From positions 1 through 16,684 of the forward strand of contig JAWLFJ010000089.1 in assembly GCA_041685625.1 (NCBI GenBank): a stretch of 16,684 bases of DNA. Reading direction: 5' to 3'. Both the position numbers and the translations under genes were made by a program. The stretch is from Albimonas sp041685625 (GTDB lineage: Bacteria > Pseudomonadota > Alphaproteobacteria > Rhodobacterales > Rhodobacteraceae). Each line of letters starts with the position of its first letter. The first letter of the stretch is position 1. The notes under the pieces were generated by a model. It was not told where the DNA came from. It saw only the letters and a program-made list of their open reading frames with translations, and searched no databases. Positions 7,551 to 14,697 of the stretch are shown here, one piece after another.

Positions 7551-8744
7551 ATGAACGCCGTGCTCGATTTCTTCGTGGACCTTCTCGAGCGGCTCGGCCG
7601 TTTCGTCGGTATAGGCCGGCGCGCCGCCGCCGAAGGCTCCGACGCCGAACCCTACGAGGAGAGGCGCGTCTCGGGCCCCGGCCGCGTCATGCGCTGGCTG
7701 GTTCCGGTGCTCGTCGTCGGGCTCGTCGTCTATGTCGGCACGATGTTCTACCGTTTCGACATCTGGCGCGGGGTCGATCTCGCCTATCCCCAGGCGGTGA
7801 TGGACGCGAGCGCCGCGGACGAACTCCCGGACGAGGGCGACGCGGGAGAACCGGTCGGCGGCGGCGCGACGGAATGCAGCCGGTCCGCCGTCGTGGACAT
7901 GCAGATCCATCTCATCGACCTCGTGGTGAACAGGAACGACTGGGTGCCGGCGACCCCGCAGTACAAGATCGGGATTTTCGGCCTCGTGCCGTGGTCGGCG
8001 ACGCCCTTCTTCGACAACAAGGCGAGCTTCCAGATCGGCATCCTCACGGTGCTGCGGCGCTTCAGCCTCGATCTCGCCGACACCATCGGGCGCGTGCGCG
8101 GCACCTCCGGCGCCGACCCGGACCTGCAGGGCGCCGCCTCCCGCCTCCGGGTGAACGAGCGCGCCTGGGTCCTCAACAGCCCGTTCGACCGGCAGCTCCA
8201 GGCCGTGCAGGCCTCGGCCGCCGGCTCCTATCGCGGCGCGATCCCGCTCTACGAACGCTTCAACGCGCGTCTCGCGGACTGCGACGCGCTGTTCGACGCG
8301 CGGGCCGACAACCTGCTGCGCCTGATGGACCGCATCTCCGCCGATCTCGGCGACACCAACGACCGATTGCAGAAGCGCAGCCGCGCCGAGGTCTGGAGCC
8401 ACGAGGAGCTCGAGTTCGTGCCGGGCGAGGGCAACGATCGAGGCTGGTTCGACTTCCGCGCCGACAACATCGTGATGGAGGCCCGCGGCCAGCTCTACGC
8501 CCTGCACGGTCTGCTGCAGGCGGTGCGGGTGGACTTCGCGACGTCGGTTCGGCAAGCCCAGCTCGACCAGATCTGGGACCGCCTCGAATCGCACGTGGCC
8601 GAGGGGGCGCGCTTCGATCCGCTGATCGTCTCCAACGGCGCGACCGACGGGCTGCTGGCGCCGGACCATCTCTCGGCGATGGGCGAGAAGGTGCTGCGCG
8701 CCCGCGCCAACATGGTCGAGCTTCGGGACGTGCTGCAGAACTGA
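7551..8744 (+). CDS. DUF2333 family membrane-anchored protein of unknown function
   Basis: 397 aa. Seen: a basic and acidic cytoplasmic N-terminus (1-47), one clear membrane segment at about 49-66 (WLVPVLVVGLVVYVGTMF), then a large soluble domain of about 330 residues expected outside the cytoplasmic membrane. Landmarks in that domain are WVPATPQYKIGIFGLVPW (about 131-148), FFDNKASFQIGIL and VNERAWVLN; they match what I know of the proteobacterial DUF2333 family, which has no assigned function. Helical stretches rich in Leu, Arg and Ala follow. The residues 85-110 linker is Asp/Glu/Gly-rich. The start at 7551 is preceded by GGGAGG. The family is ordinarily chromosomal in proteobacteria, and nothing here ties it to the flanking catabolic genes. 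The function is not known and I infer none. Confidence 0.85.
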   Translation: MNAVLDFFVDLLERLGRFVGIGRRAAAEGSDAEPYEERRVSGPGRVMRWLVPVLVVGLVVYVGTMFYRFDIWRGVDLAYPQAVMDASAADELPDEGDAGEPVGGGATECSRSAVVDMQIHLIDLVVNRNDWVPATPQYKIGIFGLVPWSATPFFDNKASFQIGILTVLRRFSLDLADTIGRVRGTSGADPDLQGAASRLRVNERAWVLNSPFDRQLQAVQASAAGSYRGAIPLYERFNARLADCDALFDARADNLLRLMDRISADLGDTNDRLQKRSRAEVWSHEELEFVPGEGNDRGWFDFRADNIVMEARGQLYALHGLLQAVRVDFATSVRQAQLDQIWDRLESHVAEGARFDPLIVSNGATDGLLAPDHLSAMGEKVLRARANMVELRDVLQN

Positions 8745-8817
8745 TCCGGGCGATGCGGACCACCGGATCGCCGGAGAACAATGCCCGAACCCGGCCCGCC
8801 GGCGCGCCTTTGGCGGG
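8743..8817 (+). terminator. hairpins after the DUF2333 gene
   Basis: Three stem-loops follow the stop codon. Stem A is 8743-8749 with 8763-8769 (7 bp). Stem B is 8749-8754 with 8767-8772 (6 bp) and excludes A. Stem C is CCCGCC 8795-8800 with GGCGGG 8812-8817, followed by only TT. Stem C looks most like a GC-rich terminator; A and B are alternatives of similar size. None has a proper T-run. Confidence 0.3.
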
Positions 8818-8937
8818 TTGACGCCCCGGCACGGCCCCGTCACTCTCGACCCGATCCGCCCGATGGACACGAGACATGCGCCGAACGCCGCGGGGCCGGC
8901 TCAGCCGCCCGCCGGCCTACGCGCCGCGAGGACCCCC
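8745..8937. other. intergenic region before the aminotransferase gene
   Basis: 193 bp with the hairpins described at 8743-8817. A TTGACG (8818-8823) could be a -35, but the sequence 17 bp on, CACTCT at 8841, is a poor -10. An in-frame ATG at 8818 would extend the aminotransferase by 40 Pro/Arg-rich residues. That extension has no ribosome site and lies outside the conserved fold, so I treat it as non-coding. Confidence 0.45.
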
Positions 8938-10257
8938 ATGCTCGACCGCAGCCCCAACGACCTCCGCGCCTTCTGGATGCCCTTCACGGCCAACCGCCAG
9001 TTCAAGCAGGCGCCGCGAATGTTGGTCTCGGCCAAGGACATGCACTACACGGCCGAGGACGGGCGGAAGATCCTCGACGGCACCGCCGGCCTCTGGTGCT
9101 GCAACGCCGGGCACGCCCGTCCGAAGATCGTCGAGGCGATCCAGGCCCAGGCCGGAGAGCTCGACTACGCCCCGGCCTTCCAGATGGGCCACCCGAAGGC
9201 CTTCGAGCTCGCCAACCGCCTGACCGACCTGGCGCCGGAACCGTTCACCCACGCCTTCTTCACCAATTCGGGCTCCGAAAGCGTCGACACCGCCCTCAAG
9301 ATCGCCGTCGCCTACCAGCGCGTCATCGGCCAAGGCACACGCACCCGATTCATCGGGCGCGAGCGCGGCTATCACGGGGTCGGGTTCGGGGGCATTTCGG
9401 TCGGCGGAATCGTCAACAACCGCAAGTTCTTCGGGACGCTTCTGAACGGCGTGGATCACCTGCCCCACACGCATCTTCCGAAGGAGAACGCCTTCACCCG
9501 CGGCCAGCCCGAGCACGGCGCCCACCTTGCGGACGAACTCGAGCGCATCGTCGCGCTGCACGATCCTTCCACCGTGGCCGCGGTGATCGTGGAGCCGATG
9601 GCGGGCTCCACCGGCGTCCTGCTGCCGCCGAAGGGTTATCTCAAGAAGCTTCGCGAAATCACGGAGAAGCACGGCATCCTTCTGATCTTCGACGAAGTGA
9701 TCACCGGGTTCGGCCGCCTCGGCTCCTCCTTCGCGGCGGAGCATTTCGACGTGATGCCCGACATGATCGTCTGCGCGAAGGGTCTGACCAACGGCGTGAT
9801 CCCGATGGGGGCCGTCCTGGTGCGCGAGGACATCCACGACGCCTTCATGACCGGGCCGGAGCACCTGATCGAGCTCTTCCACGGCTACACCTATTCCGGC
9901 AACCCGATGGCCTGCGCCACCGCCCTCGCCACGCTCGACACCTATCAGGAGGAGGGGCTGCTGACCCGCGCCCGCGAGCTCGAGGGCAAGTGGGAGGAGG
10001 CGCTGCATTCGCTGAAGGACCATCCGCACGTCGTCGACATCCGGAACATGGGCCTGATCGGCGCTGTGGAGTTGGAGCCGATCCCGGGCCAGCCCGCCAA
10101 GCGCGCCTTCGACGCCTTCGTGAAGGCCTACGAGAAGGGCATCCTGATCCGCGTGACCGGCGACATCATCGCCCTCTCGCCGCCGCTGATCATCTCCGAG
10201 TCCCAGATCGACGAGCTGATCGGCACGCTCGGAGACGTACTCCGGAGCCTCGACTGA
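8938..10257 (+). CDS. class III aminotransferase, beta-alanine/omega-amino acid:pyruvate type
   Basis: PLP enzyme moving the amino group of an omega-amino acid such as beta-alanine to pyruvate, giving malonate semialdehyde and alanine. 439 aa, the normal length, from a start preceded by GCGAGGA. Conserved features: FWMPFTANRQFK at 12-23, DGTAGLWCCNAGHARP at 47-62 (Trp53 and Cys54 are typical of omega-transaminases), the PLP phosphate region TNSGSESVDTALK (109-121), GYHG (144-147, the Tyr that stacks on PLP), FDEVITGFGR (251-260, with Asp252 for the pyridine nitrogen), and the Schiff-base Lys281 in CAKGLTNG. TYSGNPMACATA closes the site. The next gene, 29 bp downstream, makes beta-alanine or a related amino acid from its carbamoyl form, so both probably serve pyrimidine or carbamoyl-amino-acid breakdown. 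Exact substrate preference is inferred from family and neighbour. Confidence 0.93.
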   Translation: MLDRSPNDLRAFWMPFTANRQFKQAPRMLVSAKDMHYTAEDGRKILDGTAGLWCCNAGHARPKIVEAIQAQAGELDYAPAFQMGHPKAFELANRLTDLAPEPFTHAFFTNSGSESVDTALKIAVAYQRVIGQGTRTRFIGRERGYHGVGFGGISVGGIVNNRKFFGTLLNGVDHLPHTHLPKENAFTRGQPEHGAHLADELERIVALHDPSTVAAVIVEPMAGSTGVLLPPKGYLKKLREITEKHGILLIFDEVITGFGRLGSSFAAEHFDVMPDMIVCAKGLTNGVIPMGAVLVREDIHDAFMTGPEHLIELFHGYTYSGNPMACATALATLDTYQEEGLLTRARELEGKWEEALHSLKDHPHVVDIRNMGLIGAVELEPIPGQPAKRAFDAFVKAYEKGILIRVTGDIIALSPPLIISESQIDELIGTLGDVLRSLD

Positions 10258-10286
10258 CGTCGAGCCAGGCAACGAGAAGGCAGGAC

Positions 10287-11537
10287 ATGGCAGAACTCGC
10301 CGGCAACCTCCGCATCGACGCGGACCGCCTCTGGGATTCGATCCACGAAATGGCGGAGATCGGCCCCGGCATCGCGGGCGGCTCCAACCGTCAGACCCTG
10401 ACGGACGCCGACGCGGAGGGCCGGCGTCTGCTTCAGCGCTGGTGCGAGGCGGCGGGCCTCGAGATGGGCGTCGACCGCATGGGCACGATGTTCTTCCGCC
10501 GCGAAGGCACGGACCCGGAGGCGCTGCCGGTCTATCTAGGCTCGCATCTCGACACGCAGCCGACCGGGGGACGCTACGACGGCGTGCTCGGCGTCCTTGC
10601 CGGGCTCGAGATGATCCGCACCCTGGACGATCTGGAGATCCGCACCCGGCGCCCGATCGTGCTGGTGAACTTCACCAACGAGGAAGGCGCGCGCTTCGCG
10701 CCGCCGATGATGGCCTCCGGCGTCTTCGCCGGGTCCTACGGCCTCGAATGGGCCTACGACCGGACCGACGCCGACGGCCACCGTTTCCTGCACGAGCTGG
10801 AGCGCATCGGCTGGGTCGGACCCGAAGAGGTCGGCGCGCGCAAGATGCACGCCTTCTTCGAGCTGCATATCGAGCAGGGGCCGATCCTCGAGGCCGAGGG
10901 CAAGGACGTCGGCGTCGTCACGCACGGGCAGGGCCTCCACTGGCTGCAGGTGACCCTGACGGGGCGGGAGAGCCACACCGGCTCGACCCCGATGCCGCTG
11001 CGCCGCGACGCCGGCCTCGGCATGGCGCGGGTCATCGAACTGGTGCACCAGACCGCGATGGCGCATCAGCCGAACGCCGTCGGCGCGGTCGGTCACGTCG
11101 AGGTGCGTCCCAACTCGCGCAACATCATCCCGGGCCGCGCGGTCTTCACGGCCGACATCCGCAGCGCTTCGCACGAGGTTCTGGCGGCGATGGAATCCCG
11201 CATCCGCGACGGCGCCACGGAGATCGCGGAGGCCTTGGGGCTCGACTGCGAGATCGAGCAGGTCGGCCATTTCGAGCCGGTGACCTTCGACCCGGACTGC
11301 GTGGCGGCGGTGCGGCGCGCGGCCGATCGGCTGGGCTACTCGCATCGCGACCTCGTCTCGGGCGCGGGGCACGACGCCTGCTGGATCAATCGCGTCGCCC
11401 CGACGGCGATGATCATGTGTCCCTGCGTCGGCGGCCTCAGCCACAACGAGGCCGAGGAGATCACCAAGGACTGGGCGCGCAAGGGCGCCGACGTGCTCGT
11501 CCACGCGGTGGTCGAGACGGCGGAGATCGTCGCGTGA
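10287..11537 (+). CDS. Zn-dependent N-carbamoyl-amino acid hydrolase / beta-ureidopropionase family (M20-like)
   Basis: Cleaves an N-carbamoyl amino acid to amino acid, CO2 and ammonia. With the preceding aminotransferase the likeliest substrate is N-carbamoyl-beta-alanine (beta-ureidopropionate) from uracil, but N-carbamoyl-L-amino acids or allantoate are possible. 416 aa, normal length. Two-metal site residues are visible: His87 and bridging Asp98 (GSHLDTQPTGGRYDG, 85-99), catalytic Glu132 and ligand Glu133 (NEEGARF), His194 (HIEQGP), His387 (GLSHNEAE). His230 in RESHTGSTPMP is the residue reached from the second subunit in this family, and RPNSRNIIPG (274-283) binds the substrate carboxylate. 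The start is preceded by GAGAAGGCAGGA. The gene lies 29 bp after the aminotransferase and 28 bp before the ABC ATPase, so the three probably share a transcript. No dihydropyrimidinase or dihydropyrimidine dehydrogenase lies in the window. Confidence 0.92.
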   Translation: MAELAGNLRIDADRLWDSIHEMAEIGPGIAGGSNRQTLTDADAEGRRLLQRWCEAAGLEMGVDRMGTMFFRREGTDPEALPVYLGSHLDTQPTGGRYDGVLGVLAGLEMIRTLDDLEIRTRRPIVLVNFTNEEGARFAPPMMASGVFAGSYGLEWAYDRTDADGHRFLHELERIGWVGPEEVGARKMHAFFELHIEQGPILEAEGKDVGVVTHGQGLHWLQVTLTGRESHTGSTPMPLRRDAGLGMARVIELVHQTAMAHQPNAVGAVGHVEVRPNSRNIIPGRAVFTADIRSASHEVLAAMESRIRDGATEIAEALGLDCEIEQVGHFEPVTFDPDCVAAVRRAADRLGYSHRDLVSGAGHDACWINRVAPTAMIMCPCVGGLSHNEAEEITKDWARKGADVLVHAVVETAEIVA

Positions 11538-11565
11538 CGGCGCGGCTCCGCCGGGGCTGAAGCCG

Positions 11566-12369
11566 ATGTCGGGCGAGGGGCCCGCCACGGGCGGCGCGTC
11601 CGTGGCGGCGCGCGACCTCTGCCTCACGCGCCGCATCGAGGAGGGACCGCTGCACGCGCTCGCGGACCTCGACCTTACCGTCGCGCGGGGCGAGATCCTG
11701 AGCCTCATCGGCCCCTCGGGCTGCGGCAAGACCGCCTTCCTGCGCCTCGTCGCGGGGCTCGAACGGCCGAGCTCCGGGTCGCTCGAGGTGGAGGGCGCGA
11801 CGCCGGAGGCCGCACGGCGCGCGCGCCTGCGCGGGCTCGTCCCGGCCGAATCGGAGCTGCAGCCGCATCGCAGCGTGGGCGACAACGTCCTCTTCGGCCT
11901 CGACGTCCTGGGCGAGGACGCCGAGGCGCGTCGTCGCCGGGTGGACGAGGGCCTCGCGCTGACGGGGCTCGACGGCTTCGAGGGGCTGCGCCTCGACTCG
12001 CTGTCGCCGGGTCTTCGTCGGCGCGTGGCGATCGCCCGGGCGCTCGCGCCCGGACCGCGGCTGCTGCTGCTGGACGACCCGTTCCTGGGGCTCGACGAGT
12101 TCGTCCGGGAAGCTCTGGTCCTGCGGCTCAGGAGCCTGCGCCGGCGGGCGGGGCTGACGGTGATCCTGACCACCACCTCGATCCCCGAGTCGGTGCATGC
12201 CGGCGACCGGGTGGCGGCCATGGCCGGGCATCCTGGACGGATCCTCGAGGTGATCGACGTGCCCCTGCCGGAGACGCGGCCGCCTGAGATGCGCGAGAGC
12301 GACGCTTTCGCCGCGGTCGCGCGGCAGGTCCGGACGGCGCTGGCGGCCGGGCCGATCCCGGAGGGCTGA
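11566..12369 (+). CDS. ABC ATPase of the nitrate/taurine (NitT/TauT) type with degenerate catalytic motifs
   Basis: 267 aa, normal length for a SsuB/TauB-like ATPase. Walker A is intact (GPSGCGKT, 49-56), as is the LDLTVARGEILSLIGPSG context. The remaining motifs look damaged by alignment to the family. The Q-loop VFQD is replaced by VPAE (92-95, Gln to Ala94). The signature LSGGM is replaced by LSPGL (146-150). Walker B ends DD rather than DE (170-171), so the catalytic Glu is Asp. The H-loop THD is replaced by TTS (203-205), losing His. The overall fold, D-loop (GLDE) and C-terminal region remain recognisable, with no frameshift or stop. It could bind ATP but probably hydrolyses it poorly or not at all. 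It follows the carbamoylase gene by 28 bp. Related pyrimidine/hydantoin clusters in alphaproteobacteria often carry a NitT-type transporter; here no cognate permease or binding protein is present. Confidence 0.88.
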   Translation: MSGEGPATGGASVAARDLCLTRRIEEGPLHALADLDLTVARGEILSLIGPSGCGKTAFLRLVAGLERPSSGSLEVEGATPEAARRARLRGLVPAESELQPHRSVGDNVLFGLDVLGEDAEARRRRVDEGLALTGLDGFEGLRLDSLSPGLRRRVAIARALAPGPRLLLLDDPFLGLDEFVREALVLRLRSLRRRAGLTVILTTTSIPESVHAGDRVAAMAGHPGRILEVIDVPLPETRPPEMRESDAFAAVARQVRTALAAGPIPEG

Positions 12370-12505
12370 CGCGGCGGTCCCGCCTTCGTCCGTCCCGCGC
12401 AGCGGCTCCTATTTCGTGAGGCGGGAGGCGCAGGGCGCGCGCCGGGCGGCGTGACGTGGGATGATGCAACCCTCACCTTTACGCGACTTGACGCGAGGAT
12501 CTCCC
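12370..12505. other. intergenic region before the solitary binding protein
   Basis: 136 bp. It contains a long-loop inverted repeat, TCCCGCCT (12378-12385) with AGGCGGGA (12419-12426), 8 bp with a 33-base loop. It also holds the GCGAGGA ribosome site just before the ATG at 12506. No promoter with two acceptable boxes was found. A co-directional transcript from the ATPase gene could read through. Confidence 0.4.
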
Positions 12506-14179
12506 ATGACCCGTATCGACCGTCCCGATTCCGGGGCCGCGCCCCGGTTTGCCGCGGCTCGCCGGCCGCGCGCGCTTCTCGACCGTCTCGCCGAGGCCGC
12601 ACGGGCCGGACGGGCCGATCGACGGGAGTTTCTCGCCCTCGCCTCGGCCCTCGGCGCCTCGACCGCCGGCGCCTACGGCATGCTGGGCCTCGCCGCGCCG
12701 GCGCGCGCAGAGGAGACGCCGCGCAAGGGCGGCACGCTCCGCGTCGCCATGCGGGTGATGCCTCTGCGCGATCCGCGCAGCTTCGACTGGCCGGAGATGG
12801 CCAACGTCGCCCGCCAGTTCTGCGAGCCGCTGGTGCGCTGGACGCCGGACTTCACCTTCGAGGGACGGCTCCTCGAGGAATGGGAGGTCTCGGACGACGC
12901 CCGCGAATACGTGCTGACCGTCCGCGAGGGCGTGACCTGGAACAACGGCGACGCCTTCACCGCGGAGGACGTCGCCTTCAACGTCCGCCGCTGGTGCGAC
13001 GGCTCGGTCGAGGGCAACTCGATGGCGTCGGCCATGTCGACGCTGGTGGATCCCGAGACGAAGCGCCTCGCCGAGGGCGTGGTGGAGGTGCTGGACGACC
13101 GGCGCCTGCGCCTCGCGCTGCCGAAGCCGGACATCTCGCTCATCCCGGCGATGTCGGACTACCCGGCGCTGATCGTGCATCCCTCCTTCGACCCGGAGGC
13201 GGGGCTCGAGGCGCAGCCGATCGGGACGGGGCCGTTCGAGTTCGCCTCGCTCGAGGTCGGCACGAGCGCGCGCGTCACCCGCCGCGAGAGCGGCTGGTGG
13301 GGCGGCGAGGCGCATCTCGACGCCATCGAGTTCCTCGACTACGGCACCGACCCCGCCGCCACGGTCGCGGCCTTCGACTCCGGCGAGATCCACGTCAACG
13401 ACGAGACCACGTCGGATTTCGTCGACGTGCTGGACGGCCTCGGCCTCGAGCGAAAGGAGCAGATCACCGCGCAGACGGTGGTGGCCCGGATGAACGTGAA
13501 CGAGGCGCCCTACGACGACGTGCGCGTGCGCAACGCGGTTCAGCGCTCGGTCGACAACGCGGCGGTGCTGGACCTCGCCATGGGCGGGCGCGGCGTGCCG
13601 GCGGAGAACCACCATGTCGGTCCGATGCACCCCGAATACGCCGAGCTGCCGCCGCAGCCGCGTGACGTAGAGGCGGCGCAGGCCCTGCTGGCCGAGGCGG
13701 GGGCCGAGGCGACCGAGTTCGAACTGATCTCCATCGACGGCGACTGGCAGAAGCTGACCGCGGACGCGGTGGCGGGGCAGATGCGCGACGCGGGCCTCAG
13801 CGTCTCGCGGACGCTGATGCCGGGCTCGACCTTCTGGAACAACTGGACCGGTTATCCGTTCAGCGTCACCGACTGGGGCGGGCGGCCCCTCGGCGTGCAG
13901 GTGCTGGCGCTGGCCTATCGCTCGGACGAGCCGTGGAACGAGACGGGCTACGCCGATCCCGAGTTCGACGCGCTTCTGGCCGAAGCGCTGGGCATCTTCG
14001 ACGCCGACCGGCGACGCGAGGTGACGCGCGAACTGGAGCGGAAGCTGCGCGATGCGGGCGTCATCGTTCAACCCTTCTGGCGGGCGATGTATCTGCACCA
14101 CGTGCCGGAACTGCATGGCTATCGCCGGCACCAGGCGCGCGAGATGCACTTCGACGGCGTGTGGCTGGCCGAGGGCTGA
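12506..14179 (+). CDS. ABC transporter substrate-binding protein, family 5, Tat-exported, solitary
   Basis: 557 aa periplasmic solute-binding protein of the peptide-type family. The leader is unusual: about 38 residues precede the twin arginines (DRREFLALASALGAS, 38-52), then a hydrophobic stretch and the cleavage-type ending APARA|E at about 68. The mature protein opens KGGTLRVAMRVMPLRDPRSFDW and has the family signature at about 135-163 (YVLTVREGVTWNNG, then TAEDVAFNVRRW). The start at 12506 is preceded by GAGGA at a proper distance; an ATG at 12461 would add 15 residues. Neither a family-matched permease nor an intact family-matched ATPase is adjacent, and the preceding ATPase belongs to another transporter class. 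It may use permeases encoded elsewhere, possibly those at the left of the window. The ligand is unknown. Confidence 0.92.
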   Translation: MTRIDRPDSGAAPRFAAARRPRALLDRLAEAARAGRADRREFLALASALGASTAGAYGMLGLAAPARAEETPRKGGTLRVAMRVMPLRDPRSFDWPEMANVARQFCEPLVRWTPDFTFEGRLLEEWEVSDDAREYVLTVREGVTWNNGDAFTAEDVAFNVRRWCDGSVEGNSMASAMSTLVDPETKRLAEGVVEVLDDRRLRLALPKPDISLIPAMSDYPALIVHPSFDPEAGLEAQPIGTGPFEFASLEVGTSARVTRRESGWWGGEAHLDAIEFLDYGTDPAATVAAFDSGEIHVNDETTSDFVDVLDGLGLERKEQITAQTVVARMNVNEAPYDDVRVRNAVQRSVDNAAVLDLAMGGRGVPAENHHVGPMHPEYAELPPQPRDVEAAQALLAEAGAEATEFELISIDGDWQKLTADAVAGQMRDAGLSVSRTLMPGSTFWNNWTGYPFSVTDWGGRPLGVQVLALAYRSDEPWNETGYADPEFDALLAEALGIFDADRRREVTRELERKLRDAGVIVQPFWRAMYLHHVPELHGYRRHQAREMHFDGVWLAEG

Positions 14180-14218
14180 GCCAGTCGGATCGGGACGCAT
14201 CGTGTTCGCACAGGCGAT

Positions 14219-14243
14219 CGCCGCCGCCACCGTGGCGGCGGCG
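14219..14243 (+). terminator. GC-rich hairpin after the solitary binding-protein gene
   Basis: An 11-bp perfect stem (14219-14229 with 14233-14243) with a 3-base loop CCG begins 40 bases after the stop codon at 14177-14179. The stem is stable and well placed for termination or 3'-end protection. The sequence after it has no T-run, so intrinsic termination is uncertain. Confidence 0.5.
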
Positions 14244-14664
14244 GCCGAGAAGATGGCGCGTCAGAGGTCGTGATCGACGCGGAGGCGTTCCGCTTTCCGC
14301 TCCAGGCGTGCGGAGCGGCTGGTCGGGCTCGCCGAACCGGATGAGCGTCAGTCTCGGCGCCGGCGCGGTGGACCAGGCGGCCCCGGCGCCATCCAGGGCG
14401 CCGGCGTCGAGCTTCGAACAGGCCGGCGGCGCGGGCTCCTCGCCGGAGCCGACGCCCCGTCCCTGCGAGGTCCGGAGACGGATCGCTGCTCCGGCGTCAT
14501 GCGGAGGCGGAGAGCGCCGGCCTCCAGCCCAAGGCCGACCGGACCGAGATGCAGGCGACCTTCTCACGCTCGAAGCCCGCTCCTCCGGCGAGACCGCACC
14601 CAGCGAGCTCCACTGCCGACCGAACGACCTGACCCGACCCGCGCCTGTCGCGGACAGCGTCGCG

Positions 14665-14685
14665 GTCAGCGTCGGTCCCGCTGAC
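14665..14685 (-). terminator. possible terminator of the rib-nusB operon
   Basis: A 7-bp stem GTCAGCG/CGCTGAC (14665-14671 with 14679-14685) with a 7-base loop lies 12 bases beyond the nusB stop codon on the minus strand. It has no T-run, and a smaller 5-bp hairpin (14645-14657) follows. The call rests on position mainly. Confidence 0.35.
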
Positions 14686-14697
14686 GTCGCCGGCCTC

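Larger units (their letters stand above)
14180..14697. other. gene-poor region between binding protein and rib-nusB operon
   Basis: About 520 bp in which I find no supportable gene. Open frames cross it on both strands, but they are Arg/Pro/Ser-rich, lack ribosome sites and known motifs, and run on into the flanking genes in antisense. A 28-codon minus-strand frame ending at 14261 (protein-like tail ARLERKAERLRVDHDL) is cut off upstream by a TGA and might be a relic. Hairpins at both ends are listed separately. Confidence 0.5.

Noticed and set aside
5855..8821. A 988-codon plus-strand open frame
   Set aside because: It runs antisense through the amidase and then out of frame across the DUF2333 gene. 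The translation is Arg/Pro/Gly-rich with no motif and no ribosome site. Long antisense frames are expected at this GC content.
8818..8937. 40-residue N-terminal extension of the aminotransferase
   Set aside because: No ribosome site at 8818, a Pro/Arg-rich sequence outside the conserved fold, and a better start at 8938.
8778..10286. Possible 5' extension fusing the carbamoylase frame to an upstream coding part
   Set aside because: The frame is open from 8781, but its first 500 codons are an Arg/Pro-rich shadow of the aminotransferase. The hydrolase domain begins at the ATG at 10287.
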